Part shown: positions 61,559-64,000 of the stretch, in pieces | How positions within the stretch are numbered: the stretch's first letter is position 1 | Layout of the letters: each line of letters starts with the position of its first letter | Origin: Echinarachnius parma | Taxonomy: Eukaryota > Echinodermata > Echinoidea > Clypeasteroida > Echinarachniidae | Assembly (NCBI GenBank): GCA_037951105.1 | Contig: JBAMJV010008508.1 | Location: 1 to 64,000, forward strand | DNA length: 64,000 nucleotides | Direction of reading: 5' to 3' | Notes under the pieces: model-generated | Told to the model about the DNA's origin: nothing | What the model saw: the letters and a program-made list of their open reading frames with translations, nothing else | Database searches by the model: none | Translations under genes and position numbers: made by a program

Positions 61559-62438
61559 GGGGGGTGTTTCACAAAGATCCTAATAAAGTTGAACTTAACT
61601 CTAAGTTGGACTTAAAAAGTATGATAAGCCATTTTTAGCCTTGGAATAAAATATATTCAAAAGCAAAAATGCAAGTTTATTTTAGAATTTTCAGAAATGT
61701 TACATCAAGAACATGAAATCTCTTGTTTGATAATAGAAAATATATATGATTTTAATCAACATTAAAGGGATAGTTGAGTTCTGGTAAGGAGAGTACAGTT
61801 TTAGTGAACTGAATTTTAGTAACCAAAACCTGCATCATTACATTACAAACTAATAGTTATAACTAGAAAGGAACACAAAATTACAAATGACGTAGTAAAG
61901 ATCATGTTATCATTCAAAAAGAGCCGTTAAACGTAAGAGGGCGCTCTCTAAACACTCATCGGTTTCAACCATTTTGAATAAAATATTGTGCATGTCATGC
62001 TTTGTTGAAATAGTGATTAGATAGAGAAATAACCAACAACTATTTAAATACCTATTTTGGAACTTTTTGAAAAGAGGAAGCATTTTTTTGAATTTTTAAC
62101 GGCTGGTTCAAAATTCTCTAATAAACCCGGGCCCCGGGTTTATTACAAATTGTTATATTTATGGATATTTCAGCCGTTTCTGAACCGATTTTGATCAAAC
62201 AAAGATGATTTTATTGTTTAAATATTATGCTCTTTCAAATTTTACACTCAGTTTTTCATTACCTCACAATACCAATTAAGTAGTCTAGCGCCCTCTCTAC
62301 CAAAACTCAACTTTCCCTTTAAGCCTTTTAAAAGAACTTTTACAAAAATGTTTCAATGAAACGAATGGCTTTCAATAATATTTCAGTCCACTAGAGTTAA
62401 GTTCAACTTAGGATCTTTGTGAAGTTACACCCCTGAAA
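61559..62438. mobile_element. Foldback MITE interrupted by a second MITE
   Basis: TTTCACAAAGATCCTAA at the left and TTAGGATCTTTGTGAA at the right belong to the TTTCACAAAGATCCTAAGTT family. The interruption (61764-62323) is complete. Confidence 0.8.
61764..62323. mobile_element. Nested TIR MITE, AAAGGGATAGTTGAGTT family
   Basis: TTAAAGGGATAGTTGAGTTC at the left and CAAAACTCAACTTTCCCTTTAA at the right. It carries ATAAACCCGGGCCCCGGGTTTAT where the copy at 54673 has ATAATTGTGGGGTCCCCACAATTAT: same palindromic position, different sequence. Confidence 0.8.
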
Positions 62439-62637
62439 TGTTTATTATTAAATTATTAAATTATTAATTGTGTTGACTGTTGTTGCGCCTGAAAAGTCAG
62501 ACTATATCGTCAACCCGAAAATAACATGTTGCAGGAGCTGCGGCTCTCCAAAAGAATCTAAAGTTTCATCATTTCGACATTTATTTCACAGTTTTTAACA
62601 TCATTATGGATAAGATAATGATATCTGTTAAACTCAC

Positions 62638-62817
62638 CCAACCTTTGCATCTACAAGGCGAGGATTTACCCAGTCGTTCTTCATTAGTTGCAGTAAATGT
62701 TGATCCGTCCGACAGCGGTAACGATCTACGGAGGACCTGTTGCTCGTTTGTCGGGGCACCAGCCCGGTGATATTCGACTGATTTTCGCTGGAAAACTAAT
62801 AAGCGATGTGTGTACAT
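62638..62817 (-). CDS. Doubtful coding exon, unknown
   Basis: From ATG 62817 the frame reads MYTHRLLVFQRKSVEYHRAG, then APTNEQQVLRRSLPLSDGST and SSPCRCKG, to a donor TTGG|GTGAGT. Composition is not repetitive. No partner exon was found before the palindrome at 62829, and I do not recognise it. Confidence 0.25.
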
Positions 62818-62828
62818 TGAAGGTGCGT

Positions 62829-63440
62829 ATAACTCAAGTGAACGCTACCGCAGAGCGGTAGCGTCAAGGTCGGGCTCATAGTGCCCCCGAATTTATGCGC
62901 TAATGTGCACAATAAGTGTGCTTAAAATTATAGATATGATACGGTACTTACCACCGTGTAGATGATACATATGTTATGCCAACTATGGGGTGGATCAGAA
63001 TGATGATTTTTCGCTCCATTCCGCATCAAAATGAGTGATTTATGCACCTCCTCGACTTCTATCTGTGTTGTATCGCGACTTCTGAGCGATCGATGATCGC
63101 GCGAACGGTCTCCATTCAAGTACCGCGCCCGCGAATAGACGGCAGATCTGACTCGCGCGTTAGTTGGTACCGTACGGTAATCGATCGTTCAGAAGTCGCG
63201 ATACAACACAGAAGTCGAGGAGGTGCATAAATCACTCATTTTGATGCGGAATGGAGCGAAAAATCATCATTCTGATCCACCCCATAGTTGCATAACATAT
63301 GTATCATCTACACGGTGGTAGGTACCGTATCATATCTATAATTTTAAGCACACTTATTGTGCACATTAGCGCATAAATTCGGGGGCACTATGAGCCCGAC
63401 CTTGAACGCTACCGCTCCGCGGTAGCGTTCACTTGAGTTA
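62829..63440. mobile_element. Long-armed palindrome (foldback element), ~610 bp
   Basis: Arms of about 260 bases (62829-63092 and 63180-63440) are almost exact inverted copies around a GC-rich centre of about 85 bases. Each outer end contains its own hairpin, AACGCTACCGC / GCGGTAGCGT. No coding capacity. Confidence 0.9.
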
Positions 63441-64000
63441 GTATAAACCCAGTATTACCAGTAACTCGAATTCTTACAACTTTTATACAAGAACTACGGT
63501 CAGGAGTCAATGGTAAAACAGTATGTCATTTTCATCTGGAAGATATTCACAGGAATCAACATTGAACATATGTTATATGTGTCATTGTCAAATATTCAAC
63601 TCAAGTGTTGTCATGATTGTCTGGTGTAATTTTGTAAATTCAGTTGATTATTTGGAAATGTATTTTTTAATTTAATGATTTATTTGTAACCTCAGCCAGC
63701 TAAGGGTTACATTATGTTGGCATTTGGAAAATTTCAATGCTACTACGAAATGTGAAAAGAGCTTATTATTGATTTCCTATGAAATATGAATTGTTTTTAG
63801 TATTTGTTACAACATTTCTTTCTTTTTTAAAGTTTCAGTTACAATCACATGATAATGTGATTATGGGGCATAATGGAGGATGGCCATCTGAGGAAGAGAG
63901 GGAGTGAGAAGGTATCCAGGGAAGAGGAAGAGGAAAAAGGGGAGGGGGAGTGAGGCATGCAGTTATTAGTAATCTCAGAAGCAGTACGTACAGCATGATC
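63441..64000. other. No gene seen
   Basis: AT-rich sequence, ending in a purine-rich GGAAGAGGAAGAGG stretch (63880-63950). Confidence 0.6.

Noticed and set aside
62928-63230. Arg/Ser-rich frames on both strands
   Set aside because: They lie in the arms and centre of the long palindrome and mirror each other.

Overview
This is eukaryotic, animal nuclear DNA. It is AT-rich, with spliced genes, long intron and intergenic tracts, microsatellites and many non-autonomous DNA transposons. The one certain gene is a complete SEC63 homologue (ER translocon J-protein) on the minus strand. I reconstruct 22 coding exons from 59330 down to 22115. All junctions use GT/AG, all phases are consistent, and the product is 764 residues, close to the usual ~760 of animal SEC63. 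The protein and the repeat landscape suggest a marine invertebrate, perhaps an echinoderm, but the phylum is inference. Nothing in the window is bacterial or viral.

Layout. 1-6890 and 12145-19042 are two copies of one segment about 12.15 kb apart. They are almost identical until about 6617/18764, then differ by roughly 4% until homology stops. The segment holds hairpin MITEs, a tRNA-derived SINE-like piece, TG- and ACAT-rich satellites and one possible coding exon. Between the copies, 8.4-11 kb holds a probable two-exon gene for a small two-pass membrane protein, with decayed partial copies of its exons on both sides. 19043-22114 is intergenic with MITEs. 22115-59330 is SEC63. 59331-64000 is low-complexity DNA, a nested MITE pair, a doubtful exon and a ~600 bp long-armed palindrome.

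The unusual content is in the SEC63 introns. Eleven of the 22 exons have one or more truncated tandem copies, exon edge plus adjoining intron, in the flanking introns. These include eight copies of exon 19, three each of exons 5, 17, 20 and 22, and nine tandem copies of the 3' half of exon 21. Several arrays have a period near 180-195 bp. A ~260-275 bp element has also inserted exactly at the 5' splice sites of exons 2 and 3, with target-site duplications that are copies of the splice-donor sequence, and a fragment of the same element abuts the donor of exon 11. The introns further carry a frameshifted Crypton-like recombinase relic, repeats rich in nuclear-receptor half-sites, an interstitial telomeric repeat inside a large inverted-repeat element, and a promoter-like GC-rich insertion.

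Exon boundaries were placed by eye from reading frame, splice consensus and family resemblance. No alignment or transcript evidence was available. Repeat classes are assigned from terminal inverted repeats visible in the sequence, not from a database.
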